NCBI GenBank assembly: GCA_042090785.1
Contig: JBELIP010000005.1
Span: forward strand, 39,892 to 103,891
Direction of reading: 5' to 3'
Source: UBA7434 sp042090785
GTDB taxonomy: Bacteria > Pseudomonadota > Gammaproteobacteria > Pseudomonadales > UBA7434
DNA: 64,000 nt
Shown here: positions 8,293 through 18,323 of the stretch, piece after piece
How positions within the stretch are numbered: position 1 is the stretch's first letter
How the letters are laid out: each line of letters starts with the position of its first letter
Translations under genes and position numbers: made by a program
The notes under the pieces: model-generated
The model's database searches: none
Told to the model about the DNA's origin: nothing
Seen by the model: the letters and a program-made list of their open reading frames with translations, nothing else

Positions 8293-9198
8293 ATGTTAAT
8301 TAAACGGCTGGCAATATTTTTTTATAGTGTATTCATTACTCATGCGGTGTTGGCTGAAATAACCGTTGTTGATGATATGGCTGTATCGATAAATTTATTG
8401 GTACCCGCTAAGCGCTTAGTAGTGTTAGGCCCCAACTTAGTTGAGAGTCTTTATGCGATAGGTGCGGGCGATTATATTTTAGCTGTGTCTGAGTATTCCA
8501 ATTATCCCGAGGCAGCTACAGCTATCCCACGCGTGGCTTCTCACAATATTATTAATTATGAAAGAATTGTCAGTTTAGCGCCGGATTTAGTCATGGTTTG
8601 GCAGTCAGGTTTTGGTGTCGAAGCTATTACTAAGCTGCGCTCGCTGGGTTTAAAGGTTTATGCCTCTGAACCCAGTACATTAGGCGATATTGACGAGTTG
8701 TTGCGAGATATGGGGCATTTAACTGGCTTGCACCAAGAGGCAGAGTTGGCGAGTGTTGTTTATCGTCAAACCTTGAATCAATTGCAAGCAAATTACAGTC
8801 ATAAAAAAAAGGTAGCGGTTTTTTATCAAGTCTGGCAAGAGCCTTTACAAACATTGAATGGTGATCATGTTATGAATGCTGCCATTGAATTATGCGGGGG
8901 TGAAAACGTATTTGCAGCCTTACCAGAAATCGCACCAAGGGTAAGTGTTGAGTCGGTGATTGCGGCTAACCCTGAAGTTATTTTTAGTAGTGGATCGAAT
9001 AAGCAAGACAGGGGTGAGTTAGCGCATTGGCAACGTTGGCCGATGATTGCTGCGGTAAAAAATAAGCAAGTGAGTTATTTGCAAACCGATAGCTTAGTAC
9101 GTCACGCACCTAGAATTTTAGAGGGCGCACAGCAGTTATGTGAATTGTTAGAGAAAAGTCGTGTAACGAAAAAGGATAGGGTGGCTGTAAGTGACTAA
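8293..9198 (+). CDS. btuF: Periplasmic corrinoid-binding protein, BtuF-like
   Basis: Substrate-binding protein of about 301 residues. An N-terminal signal peptide (hydrophobic stretch ending in HAVLA, cleavage before EITV) is followed by the class III binding-protein fold: the PAKRLVVLGPNLVESLYAIGA block, NYERIVSLAPDLVMVWQSG and NAAIELCGGENVF. These are typical of BtuF and haem-binding HmuT relatives. The ATG at 8293 is preferred over the GTG one codon earlier; GAGG lies about 11 nt upstream. It sits six bases after the ATPase gene and overlaps srkA by 8 bp. The cognate outer-membrane receptor is not in the window. Confidence 0.85.
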   Translation: MLIKRLAIFFYSVFITHAVLAEITVVDDMAVSINLLVPAKRLVVLGPNLVESLYAIGAGDYILAVSEYSNYPEAATAIPRVASHNIINYERIVSLAPDLVMVWQSGFGVEAITKLRSLGLKVYASEPSTLGDIDELLRDMGHLTGLHQEAELASVVYRQTLNQLQANYSHKKKVAVFYQVWQEPLQTLNGDHVMNAAIELCGGENVFAALPEIAPRVSVESVIAANPEVIFSSGSNKQDRGELAHWQRWPMIAAVKNKQVSYLQTDSLVRHAPRILEGAQQLCELLEKSRVTKKDRVAVSD

Positions 9199-10306
9199 AG
9201 AAAAAGATAGCCATCAAGATAGCCATAATGATACCTATGACGACGATAATCGTGGAAACTTAATATTATCGTTAGATGAGGATGTTGCTGAGGCTGCACC
9301 GCCAACAATAGAAGAGCACCCTTACCAGCAGCTAACACCTGATGTGGTCATTGATGCGGTTGAGTCTACAGGTCGGTTATCGGATGCACGTATTTTAGCG
9401 TTAAACAGCTATGAAAACCGTGTTTATCAAGTAGGTATTGATCAAGGCGAGCCTGTTATTGTTAAGTTTTATCGTCCTGATCGATGGACGGTAGCGCAAA
9501 TTATTGAGGAGCATGAGTTTACGCAAAAGCTTTATGACTTAGATATTCCGGTAGTGCCACCGTTAGAGATTCAAGAAGGTGCTACACCGACATTAGCTCA
9601 GTTCAAGGGTTTTCATTTTTCGATTTATCCACGCCAAGGCGGCAGAGCACCCGAGTTAGATAATCTTGATCATCTCTACCAGTTAGGTCAGTTTATTGGT
9701 CGAATTCATGCGGTGGGGGCGAGTTATCCTTTTAAGCATCGTATTCATTTGCGGGTTAACGCGTTTGGTCATAGCAGCGTAGCGTATTTGTTAGATAACG
9801 GCTTTATACCTAATGAATTGCGTGCTGCTTATGAATCGATTTCGCAAGAGTTGTTGTTAGCTATTGAAGGTTTTGATCTTGAGTCGGCTGCTTTTACAGC
9901 AATCAGTTTGCACGGTGATTGTCATCCCGGCAATGTGTTATGGCGAGATGATAGGCCACATTTTGTCGATTTTGATGATGCAATGACAGGGCCGGCGATT
10001 CAGGATTTATGGATGTTATTGTCGGGTGATAGCGCCAATAAACAGCGGCAATTAAGCGAAATTATTGAGGGTTATGAGCAGTTTTATCCCTTTAATACGG
10101 CGGAGCTGCGTTTGATCGAGCCGCTACGTGCATTACGGGTGCTTAACTACAGTGCCTGGCTAGCAAAACGCTGGCATGACCCTGCTTTTCCGTCGAGTTT
10201 TCCATGGTTTAATACCGAGCGTTATTGGTCTGAGCACGTATTAGAATTAAAAGAATTAGTGTCTTCATTAGCCGAGCCGGTATTGAGTTTACCGGACCCA
10301 TCTTAG
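9191..10306 (+). CDS. srkA: Stress response kinase A (YihE/SrkA), Ser/Thr kinase
   Basis: Cytoplasmic aminoglycoside-phosphotransferase-fold kinase; E. coli SrkA counters the MazEF death pathway and envelope stress. Conserved blocks are LNSYENRVYQ, KFYRPDRW, the catalytic LHGDCHPGN loop near residue 241, the metal-binding VDFDDA near 260, and the C-terminal WLAKRWHDPAFP and FPWFNTERYW. The start is GTG, overlapping btuF by 8 bp, with AGGAT about 13 nt upstream. The protein carries an acidic N-terminal extension of roughly 40 residues absent from E. coli SrkA. No in-frame ATG is available to remove it. Placement at the end of the B12 import operon is unusual. Confidence 0.92.
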   Translation: MTKEKDSHQDSHNDTYDDDNRGNLILSLDEDVAEAAPPTIEEHPYQQLTPDVVIDAVESTGRLSDARILALNSYENRVYQVGIDQGEPVIVKFYRPDRWTVAQIIEEHEFTQKLYDLDIPVVPPLEIQEGATPTLAQFKGFHFSIYPRQGGRAPELDNLDHLYQLGQFIGRIHAVGASYPFKHRIHLRVNAFGHSSVAYLLDNGFIPNELRAAYESISQELLLAIEGFDLESAAFTAISLHGDCHPGNVLWRDDRPHFVDFDDAMTGPAIQDLWMLLSGDSANKQRQLSEIIEGYEQFYPFNTAELRLIEPLRALRVLNYSAWLAKRWHDPAFPSSFPWFNTERYWSEHVLELKELVSSLAEPVLSLPDPS

Positions 10307-10537
10307 CCCAGCTTTTGAGGGCTTGTTTGTTGGTCATTCACCTTATTTAGATGGCACTCTAACTTGTCGATATGGCTGTCGAGCCGAGGTCATGTACACT
10401 CTAATGGTTAATATTCGGCCACAAGTTCGTCGGCCTACCTGCAGATTATTACATTTTTTTAATGTTTCTTGCGGTCATACTTAACTACTGTGGCCAATGC
10501 TACGGGTTATCCTTGCCTAAGAAAATAATAAGAGGTT

Positions 10538-13500
10538 ATGTCAATCGATATGAGTTATGTATTCGAGCACTTTAAACAGGTTTTTACTCTTATAGCGCTA
10601 TTTCTTACTCGCGTTATATGTCTTCGCAAAACCAGTGTATTGGCAGTTACCGCTGTTATGTTACTTCCGCTTAATTTGTTTGCTGGTAGCACGCGTATAC
10701 AAGTGGTTGCGCATATTCCTGAAGTGCCGGCCGAGCCGCAACTGCTTTCAGCCACCGCAACGGCTAGCTCTCAAGAAGTGGGTCAGTCCTCTTGTTGTGC
10801 TGCATCGTTAGCGGTTGATGGCAATATCAATTCGCGCTGGGGATCATTATTTAATAATTCCGAATGGCTTGCTCTCGATTTAGGCGCTAGCTATTCAGTA
10901 TCCAAAGTGATTATTAAGTGGGAGGCAGCGAATGCTTCTATCTACCAAATTCAAGGCTCTGCTGATAACAGCAATTGGACGACTTTATCTACCCAAACGG
11001 GTGGTGTGTTTGGCGCTCGGACTGATACTGTCAATATAACAGGCAGCTACCGTCATATCCGTATGCTTGGTCAGGCTAGAAGTAGCGCTTATGGCTATTC
11101 AATTTATGAAATGGAAGTGTATGGTTTGCCTGCAGCGGATGAAGACGGCGATGGCATCGACGATAGTGTAGATCAATGTCCACAAACGCCACCAGGCAGC
11201 AATGTTAACTCACAAGGCTGTGCCACGGTAGATAGCGATAATGATGGCATTCTTGATAGCCAAGATTTATGTCCAAATACACCGGCCAACACGGCTGTTG
11301 ATGGTACCGGTTGTGAAATTGTTATTCCGGTTAACGAGGTTACATCGGTTAACGATATCTTGGTTGCGGGTGCCGGTGCTGACCAGCCAGGCTATGCACT
11401 TTATATCTTTGATAATGACCCGATTGGGCAGGGCGTGAGTAATTGTAATGGCGGCTGTGCAACAAATTGGCCGCCGGTATTAGTGACTGATGGTATTGCC
11501 TCGGGCGTGAGTGATTTGAGCACCATTACGCGCAACGATGGCTCACTACAAGCTGCTCATGAAGGCAGACCACTGTACTACTTTATTGGTGACTCAGCTG
11601 CTGGGCAAACCAATGGTGATGGTGCGGGTGGTGTATGGCACACAGTCGCTTATACACAGGCTTACGCCGCACTGTTTGATGAAACAACCGTGCTAGAACC
11701 GGTTGCTTCGTTTGTCAGAGCCGATGGCGTTGTGGTTACACGTTTTGGTGATCGCGGTCGCGATCGTCACGCTAAAGATATTGGTTATTATGGTGGTACT
11801 AACTACGATCACTATGATCATTACCTAGCGCATTATTGGGAATACCGAACGGCTCGCATTCAATTTGAAGATCATGTGCCTAATGGTCAAAGCTTAATAA
11901 GAGCTACCTATGTCACTGAAAATCGTTTAGGCGCAAAAGAGTTCCGTGTTTGGTTCCATGGACAAACCACCACGGGTCAGTTCCACTTTAATCCCACGGC
12001 CGTCGAAATTGATAGCGGTACTTTTGATAACAACTTAGTCAAAACGAGTTCGTCGGGTAACCAGTATAAATATACGGTTGATATTACCGAGCGTTGGAAA
12101 AACGTAGCCACCTTTAATGAGCCTTTACAGGTTGGCATGAATATGGAATTCGAGATAAGTCAGTTCTTGGTGAACCCACCTGCTGGCGCGCGAGTTAATT
12201 ACTACGGTACTTCTTATGTTTATGTGATTGGCACACCCGGTCTTGCCCCATTTGAGTGGCAACGTGGTGTGTATAACCATTTAGGTGTTAACGATGGTAC
12301 GCCGATTCCTGCTAAAGGCTTATTGGGTGGCGATACTACATTGGGTTACAACTACAGCGAAGAGCCTGCTGGTCGCTTTATGCAAATAGCAACCAACTTA
12401 AGCCCTGGTAATGCGCAAACGTTTGTTAGAGGCCGACGTGTCCATCACACCAACTTTATAAATGGTAGTCACGATGAGCGCAACGATAACCCTATCTGGT
12501 CACAGCAGGTTGGCAAAGCGGGTAATCATTATATCAATCCTTCTTGTGCGGGTTGTCACGTCCGTAATGGTAAGGGCTTAGTCGCTGATGTGGGTGGCAG
12601 CTTAGATAAATGGGTATTTAAAGTCGGTGATGCTAACGGCAATCCTGACCCAGCTATTGGTAGTGTGTTGCAAATAAATCAAATAAATAGTGGCGCTTCA
12701 GAAGGTAACGTTACGCTTGGCCCATGGACTGATTTGGCCAATGGTTTACGTAAACCGAACTATGTATTTAGTAACGGAACGCCAGCGCGTTTTTCTGCGC
12801 GAATTGCACCTCAACTGGTTGGCTTAGGTTTACTCGAAGCTATTCCTGAAGCGGAAATACTGGAATGGGAAGATGCGAATGATGCGAACAATGATGGTAT
12901 ATCTGGGCGTGCAGCGTTGATTGATGATCCTGTTACTGGCGAAACCCGTCTGGGCCGATTTGGTTATAAAGCGGCGACGACTTCAGTTAAGCATCAAGCA
13001 GCAGCAGCGTTTAATACCGATGTGGGCGTAATGACGAGTATTTTCCCTGCGCCGGATTGTGGTTCGCAGCAGACGAATTGTGGAGCGGCTGGCCAAGAGT
13101 TGGCAGACGATCAATTGGATGACCTAACTAAATACATTAGCTTGCTCGGTGTTGGCGCGCGTCGTGATTATGCAGAAACTGCCGGTGAAAATGTATTTGA
13201 AAACATTGGTTGTCAAAGCTGTCACCGCGACACTTATACAACGAGCGAGTACCATCCGCTAGCCGAGTTACGTAGCCAAACCATTCATCCTTACACCGAT
13301 ATGCTATTGCATGATATGGGTCCTGGACTGGCCGATAACTTAGGTGAAGGCAGTGCTAACGGTGCCGAATGGCGAACCGCGCCACTGTGGGGTTTAGGTC
13401 TTGCGCGTCAAGTGATGTTGGGTGACGCTAAAGCTAACGATTCGGTTACGCAGCCTATAGACCCTAACAATGTTAATCGTATTGGTTATTTACACGATGG

Positions 13501-13627
13501 TCGCGCACGCACGATTGATGAAGCTATTCGCTGGCATGGTGGTGAGGCAGAAGCTGCTAAGCTGGCATATGAAGCGTTAAGCTCCAGCAATAAAAATGCG
13601 TTAATAGACTTTTTAGAGTCGCTTTAA
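10538..13627 (+). CDS. Multidomain exported di-haem oxidoreductase (DHOR/DUF1111)
   Basis: A 1029-residue exported protein. A hydrophobic export signal around residues 33-49 (ending LNLFAGS) is followed by a discoidin-like F5/8-type C domain (about 71-198), two thrombospondin type 3 repeats with DEDGDGIDD and DSDNDGILD (about 202-260), a secreted-repeat domain with CNGGCATNWPPVL and PLYYFIGD (about 273-375), a middle domain of unknown role and a C-terminal putative thiol oxidoreductase domain (about 605-1029). Two haem motifs, CAGCH near 669 and CQSCH near 892, are intact. AGAGG lies very close to the first ATG, so the ATG four codons on (10550) may be the real start. Likely periplasmic or surface-bound redox protein; substrate unknown. 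Confidence 0.85.
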   Translation: MSIDMSYVFEHFKQVFTLIALFLTRVICLRKTSVLAVTAVMLLPLNLFAGSTRIQVVAHIPEVPAEPQLLSATATASSQEVGQSSCCAASLAVDGNINSRWGSLFNNSEWLALDLGASYSVSKVIIKWEAANASIYQIQGSADNSNWTTLSTQTGGVFGARTDTVNITGSYRHIRMLGQARSSAYGYSIYEMEVYGLPAADEDGDGIDDSVDQCPQTPPGSNVNSQGCATVDSDNDGILDSQDLCPNTPANTAVDGTGCEIVIPVNEVTSVNDILVAGAGADQPGYALYIFDNDPIGQGVSNCNGGCATNWPPVLVTDGIASGVSDLSTITRNDGSLQAAHEGRPLYYFIGDSAAGQTNGDGAGGVWHTVAYTQAYAALFDETTVLEPVASFVRADGVVVTRFGDRGRDRHAKDIGYYGGTNYDHYDHYLAHYWEYRTARIQFEDHVPNGQSLIRATYVTENRLGAKEFRVWFHGQTTTGQFHFNPTAVEIDSGTFDNNLVKTSSSGNQYKYTVDITERWKNVATFNEPLQVGMNMEFEISQFLVNPPAGARVNYYGTSYVYVIGTPGLAPFEWQRGVYNHLGVNDGTPIPAKGLLGGDTTLGYNYSEEPAGRFMQIATNLSPGNAQTFVRGRRVHHTNFINGSHDERNDNPIWSQQVGKAGNHYINPSCAGCHVRNGKGLVADVGGSLDKWVFKVGDANGNPDPAIGSVLQINQINSGASEGNVTLGPWTDLANGLRKPNYVFSNGTPARFSARIAPQLVGLGLLEAIPEAEILEWEDANDANNDGISGRAALIDDPVTGETRLGRFGYKAATTSVKHQAAAAFNTDVGVMTSIFPAPDCGSQQTNCGAAGQELADDQLDDLTKYISLLGVGARRDYAETAGENVFENIGCQSCHRDTYTTSEYHPLAELRSQTIHPYTDMLLHDMGPGLADNLGEGSANGAEWRTAPLWGLGLARQVMLGDAKANDSVTQPIDPNNVNRIGYLHDGRARTIDEAIRWHGGEAEAAKLAYEALSSSNKNALIDFLESL

Positions 13628-13659
13628 ACGCTTGTCGTTTTGCTTCTGAATCATCTGGT

Positions 13660-13702
13660 AGGTGAAGGCCATTAAAGCTTCACCTTGAGTTGGCGTTTTT
13701 TG
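13660..13702 (+). terminator. Possible terminator after the di-haem protein gene
   Basis: AGGTGAAG (13660-13667) and CTTCACCT (13678-13685) form an 8-bp stem. The T run (TTTTTTG) comes 11 nt later rather than directly after the stem, so efficiency is uncertain. Confidence 0.4.
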
Positions 13703-13858
13703 TTTTTGCAAAAAACATAATAAAAAAATTGTTGATGGTATTGGTTATAAAAAAATGAATAGTCATTTAACCACTCACTTTTTTACCTACCGTTTTAATT
13801 TCATTTAAATTTTATTTGCTGTTTTAAGGCTATATAAAAAATAGCTAAGGGTGCTTGT

Positions 13859-16800
13859 ATGTATTTTTATTCGTCAGCTAAGTTCTTTCTTATTATTGTT
13901 TGTTCGCTTGTTTTAGCTGCTTGTGGTGGTTCTGGTGTGCCTACAGCTTCTGAGTCAGGCACGGCTAACACAATAAGTGTGTTTGGTTCTGATGGTCCAA
14001 TGGCGGGTGCGGATGTTGCTGTGTATGACTTGCAAGCTTACCTCACAGATTCATCAACGGCTGAGAATTTATTAGCGGTACCAGTCATTACCGATACTGA
14101 GACGGCATTGGCGGATAACTTAGAGCTAGTGTTAGATGCTGGTATTGGTCCTTATGTTGCTGTTGTGACCGCAAATGATACTACTGTTGATTTATCTACT
14201 GGTGCTGCGCCAGTGATTAGTGAAGTAAAAACAATTGTAAGCTCATTGAGTGATGCGCGTGTTTACGCTACGCCGTTAACAACTGTAGCGGTGGCTATAG
14301 CCATTGAAGGGGAGGCAGTTGCTGATAACGTGTTAGCTAATTTAGCCAGTGCGCAAGTAAAAGCAAAAGCATTTTTTGGTTTTGGTATGGATGCAGGAAT
14401 CGATATTTTTACGGTTGCTCCCATACTTGATGAAAATACAACATCAGTTGATGAGCAAGAAAAAGTGACGCAGTATCGCTCTGCTATTGAAGCATTGGCT
14501 TTTGTTGTTGAGAGTGGAGATCTAGCGTTTTCTACTCTGATAGATGATGCCGTCGATGGCATTATTAATGATGCCACTGTTATTTCTGCGATACAAAATT
14601 TGAATGTGGTTGGTGTTTTGTCTCGGGCGTCTGCTGCATCTATTGCAGAATTGCTTAATAGAGATGCGACAGGTCTAGCGAATTACGTTATTGACGCTTC
14701 GGTTGATGACGCTCCAGAAAGTGTTATTGATTCTGATGCCGATGGTGTGAATAACGTTGATGATGATGATAACGAGAATCCTCTGTTGGCGTTTGACCCT
14801 GATGCTGATGGTATTGATAGTAGTGGGTTGTTAGCGGTAGACCAAGATAACTGCCCAGCCACAGCTAACCCTAGCCAATTAGATACTGATAATGACGGTG
14901 TGGGTGATGCCTGTGACGCTATTAATGACAATGATACAGACGGTGATGGTTTTGATGATGTCGTTGATAATTGCCCAGCCGTAGCTAACCCTAACCAGTT
15001 AGATACAGACAGTGACGGCGCAGGTGATGCCTGTGACAGCATTAATGACAACGATACGGACGGTGATGGTTTTGATAATGCTGTAGATAATTGCCCAGCC
15101 GTAGCTAACCCTAGCCAGTTAGATACAGACAGTGACGGCGCAGGTGATGCCTGTGACAGCATTAATGACAACGATACTGACGGCGACGGTTTTGATAATG
15201 CTGTAGATAATTGTCCAGCCGTAGCTAACCCTAGCCAGATAGATACAGACAGTGACGGCGCAGGTGATGCCTGTGACACCATTAATGATAACGATACTGA
15301 CGGCGACGGTTTTGATAATGCCGTTGACAATTGCCCGGCGATAGCTAATCCTAACCAGTTAGATACAGACGGTGATGGCGCAGGTGATGCCTGTGATGCT
15401 AGCACTGCATCCATTTATCATTTCGACTTTTTCTATAACCAATTAAGTAGCGCTACTGATTTATTTAAAGTGGCTGTGGTTGGCGAAACAGTGTCGCAGG
15501 CTAATGGTTCTGTGGATATTGGTGTAGGTGTCGATTCAACTATTTTAGAATTTGCAAATAATGAGTCTGCAAGTGGCAGCTTTGATGTGCGAGCTAATTA
15601 TGGCATCACAGAAGAATCGTTAACTTTTAGCGGCACTGATTTTTCTACTGTTACACCAGTGCAAACAGATATGACCGTAGCGACAGACAATCTTGGCAAT
15701 ACCGTTACGCTAATAGAAGACCGTTTGTCATTTACCGATGAAAATCCAGTAGTGACATTATCTGCATGGGGAGAGCATAACTATATCGGCTCTGGTCGTG
15801 TGACCTTAAATGGTGTGTCAAGCAGCTTAGCCGCCGCGCAAGAGCAAGCGTTAAGCGTTTTATCTGCAGCCGATGGAAATTCGAATGATACAGATTTAAC
15901 CGCTGATTATGGCGTAGTTATTCTGGATACGGTTTACGGTGATGATGACGAGTCAGCCGATATTGAAGAGCTAGTGAGTTTATCGAGCGCTGTCGCTGTT
16001 TTTAATTTTAACGGCGACGGAGCGTTAACGTTAACAGAAGGCAGTAATTATGTATCCGGTGTTGGTCTCACCGATGGGGCAATCACTTATTCATCGATGC
16101 TGCCTGCTAATAGTGGTGCTTATACCGTTAGCCCCTCGGGTGGAGTAGCTGTTGAACTCGATGGTGAATCGTTATTTGGTTTTACCGATAGCCAAGGCGA
16201 TTTAATAACGCTGAGCGACCCAGCTTCGCGTGCTTATGGCGTGAAATTAGCTTCGGGCGTAACGAATGCCAGTCTAAGTAATGCAGTATTTGATTTACAA
16301 GGTGTGGTGATTGATTCTTCTAACATGACATTAAATGCGTCAACGTATGTGGGTGCTGTAGTCACTTTTAATGCCGACGGAACCGCATTAACGCTATCGG
16401 GAAGCATTACCAAAGCGGTTGCTCCTTTCACCGATAATGCATTGCCTTCGGTAACAACAGTTGAAGAAGTGTTAAACCTGAGTTCCAATGCGATTACTAT
16501 TGCTGATAACGGACGCTTATCACCCATTACCTTTGCTGGCTCAGGTCTAGAGCTAGAGGGCTTTTATACCGCTAATGGCGGCTTGCTGTTACGAGTAGTT
16601 AACACCTTTGCTCAAGCGGGGGGTGCTGGTGGTGTGGGTTTAAACGTCGGCGAAGAATTTTTCTCGTTAGCGGGTTCACTCTTTAATGGTGAGATACCAC
16701 AGGTATGTAATCAAATAATTGTTGGAGTGGGTCAATGTGAAGACTCACGAGATATTATCGAGGGTGAAACGCTTTCGCTTTTAACCAGTACGGGACAATT

Positions 16801-18286
16801 TGTTATAGGTACTTGGACGAATGGCGTAACCGGTTCATTCACGGCATTAGCGCGAAGCGCAGAAGATACAGCGCAAGACTTTGCAGCTATTAACAATAAT
16901 GCAAATGAAAACTATGAAGCCTTTACCGTGACTCAGGGGTTATTGTTTGGAGCGCCAGTTGACTATATTAGCGGTCAAATAGTTAAGTCGTTATTTTCTA
17001 ATGAGCCCGTTGCCAATGCGGACGTCACTCTATTGTTTAACAATACCACCGTGCAAACGGATGCTGAAGGGCGCTACCGCATTCAAGTAAGAAATGCAGT
17101 ACCGTTAGCACAAAATTTATTAACTTTATCCGTTTCGGCAGAGGGTTACCGACACAGAGAAGTGAATGTTGAGTTAAACAGCGAAACGCCGCTGGAGTTA
17201 ATAGAGCAAAACAACTATCAATATTTTACGCCCGTGCAATTAGATGATGGTTTAGTCAGTGAGGCGCTTGGCAATGTGGGCTTTGATACTGGATTAATGA
17301 ATCAGCTAATGCAAAAAGTGGTTCAGCAAGACGAAACCCAAGGTTACAAGCAGCTGCATAGTTTACTTATTTATAAAGATGGCGCGCTGGTGTTAGAGGA
17401 ATACAATATTGGCAATGATGACTTTATTCGTTTTGAAAACAATATCTCCAGAGATACTTCGAACCCAGACAAGCAGTGGACGCGCACCGATAAGCATTAT
17501 GTTGCATCGGTTAATAAAGCACTAACGGCAACGATTGCTGGTATTGCGTTGGATGCTTACGACCTAGAAGTTGATGACAAAATATCGACATTGCTGCCAG
17601 AAAAAGCCAGTTTTTTTACCGACCCTAACAAGGCTGAACTATCCATAGCTAATATGCTAAATATGCAGTTAGGCTTTACATGGGATGAGTGGAGCAGTAA
17701 TGACCTTGCGCTATTGTGGAAAGAAAGTGACTTTACTGAATTCTTATTAAGTCGAAATAACGCGGGTCCCGGTTTAGCTTGGCGGTATAACAGCGCAAGC
17801 CCAAATATGTTGTTAAGAGGTTTAGATAATACCGTTGATGGTGGTATTCGCGATTGGGCAGATAATAATTTTTATAGCAAGTTGGGTATCACCGATTACG
17901 ACTGGGTGTCGCAACCTGATGGTATTCCCGAAGGGGGAGCGCGCATGCATATGCGCCCGCGCGATATGTTAAAAGTGGGTGTTACTTACTTAAATAACGG
18001 CGTATGGAATAGCGAGCAAGTCATCCCGGCGCAATGGGTCCAAGATGTATCAACTGTTCAGGTCGCTACTTCTTCGGGTGATTATGGATATTTTTTCTGG
18101 CATCGTACGCTTAATGGTATTGATTACCTTTCTGCTGAAGGCGACGGCGGGCAATTTATTAATATTTTTCCTGAGCAAAATATGGTGATTGTCATGACGC
18201 AGGGCAACTATTTAGAGTGGCCGATATATGTTGATCAGGCCGATGACATAATGGGTAATTATATATTACCAGCGTTGGCGGATTGA
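13859..18286 (+). CDS. Lipoprotein with thrombospondin type 3 repeats and beta-lactamase-like domain
   Basis: A 1475-residue lipoprotein. The lipobox LVLAAC (Cys22) is followed by a module shared with the 30.5-kb lipoprotein, including VYATPLTT. Residues 330-516 are five 40-residue calcium-binding type thrombospondin 3 repeats (DTDGDGFDNAVDNCP). A long beta-rich central part follows, and a C-terminal serine hydrolase domain of the beta-lactamase/esterase class C fold starts near residue 1150. Its SxxK motif is S1217-V-N-K1220 and its Tyr motif Y1310-N-S; the third motif is GDGGQF rather than a KTG or HxG triad. It may be an envelope esterase or peptidase. It lies directly after the di-haem protein gene, which has the same type of calcium repeats. 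Confidence 0.85.
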   Translation: MYFYSSAKFFLIIVCSLVLAACGGSGVPTASESGTANTISVFGSDGPMAGADVAVYDLQAYLTDSSTAENLLAVPVITDTETALADNLELVLDAGIGPYVAVVTANDTTVDLSTGAAPVISEVKTIVSSLSDARVYATPLTTVAVAIAIEGEAVADNVLANLASAQVKAKAFFGFGMDAGIDIFTVAPILDENTTSVDEQEKVTQYRSAIEALAFVVESGDLAFSTLIDDAVDGIINDATVISAIQNLNVVGVLSRASAASIAELLNRDATGLANYVIDASVDDAPESVIDSDADGVNNVDDDDNENPLLAFDPDADGIDSSGLLAVDQDNCPATANPSQLDTDNDGVGDACDAINDNDTDGDGFDDVVDNCPAVANPNQLDTDSDGAGDACDSINDNDTDGDGFDNAVDNCPAVANPSQLDTDSDGAGDACDSINDNDTDGDGFDNAVDNCPAVANPSQIDTDSDGAGDACDTINDNDTDGDGFDNAVDNCPAIANPNQLDTDGDGAGDACDASTASIYHFDFFYNQLSSATDLFKVAVVGETVSQANGSVDIGVGVDSTILEFANNESASGSFDVRANYGITEESLTFSGTDFSTVTPVQTDMTVATDNLGNTVTLIEDRLSFTDENPVVTLSAWGEHNYIGSGRVTLNGVSSSLAAAQEQALSVLSAADGNSNDTDLTADYGVVILDTVYGDDDESADIEELVSLSSAVAVFNFNGDGALTLTEGSNYVSGVGLTDGAITYSSMLPANSGAYTVSPSGGVAVELDGESLFGFTDSQGDLITLSDPASRAYGVKLASGVTNASLSNAVFDLQGVVIDSSNMTLNASTYVGAVVTFNADGTALTLSGSITKAVAPFTDNALPSVTTVEEVLNLSSNAITIADNGRLSPITFAGSGLELEGFYTANGGLLLRVVNTFAQAGGAGGVGLNVGEEFFSLAGSLFNGEIPQVCNQIIVGVGQCEDSRDIIEGETLSLLTSTGQFVIGTWTNGVTGSFTALARSAEDTAQDFAAINNNANENYEAFTVTQGLLFGAPVDYISGQIVKSLFSNEPVANADVTLLFNNTTVQTDAEGRYRIQVRNAVPLAQNLLTLSVSAEGYRHREVNVELNSETPLELIEQNNYQYFTPVQLDDGLVSEALGNVGFDTGLMNQLMQKVVQQDETQGYKQLHSLLIYKDGALVLEEYNIGNDDFIRFENNISRDTSNPDKQWTRTDKHYVASVNKALTATIAGIALDAYDLEVDDKISTLLPEKASFFTDPNKAELSIANMLNMQLGFTWDEWSSNDLALLWKESDFTEFLLSRNNAGPGLAWRYNSASPNMLLRGLDNTVDGGIRDWADNNFYSKLGITDYDWVSQPDGIPEGGARMHMRPRDMLKVGVTYLNNGVWNSEQVIPAQWVQDVSTVQVATSSGDYGYFFWHRTLNGIDYLSAEGDGGQFINIFPEQNMVIVMTQGNYLEWPIYVDQADDIMGNYILPALAD
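14846..15405 (+). repeat. Five 120-bp tandem repeats (thrombospondin type 3)
   Basis: Units begin at 14846, 14966, 15086, 15206 and 15326, the last one partial. The third and fourth units differ at only a handful of bases, so the array has expanded recently. Each full unit encodes 40 residues with an Asp-rich DTDGDGFDN loop and two cysteines. Confidence 0.95.
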
Positions 18287-18323
18287 TTTTTTAGGGGTAG
18301 ATAGCTGAGAGCTGAGAACCGAA

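Noticed and set aside
14683..15414. Long open frame opposite the thrombospondin repeats
   Set aside because: It is the antisense shadow of a tandem repeat with biased codons; no ribosome binding site or homology is visible.
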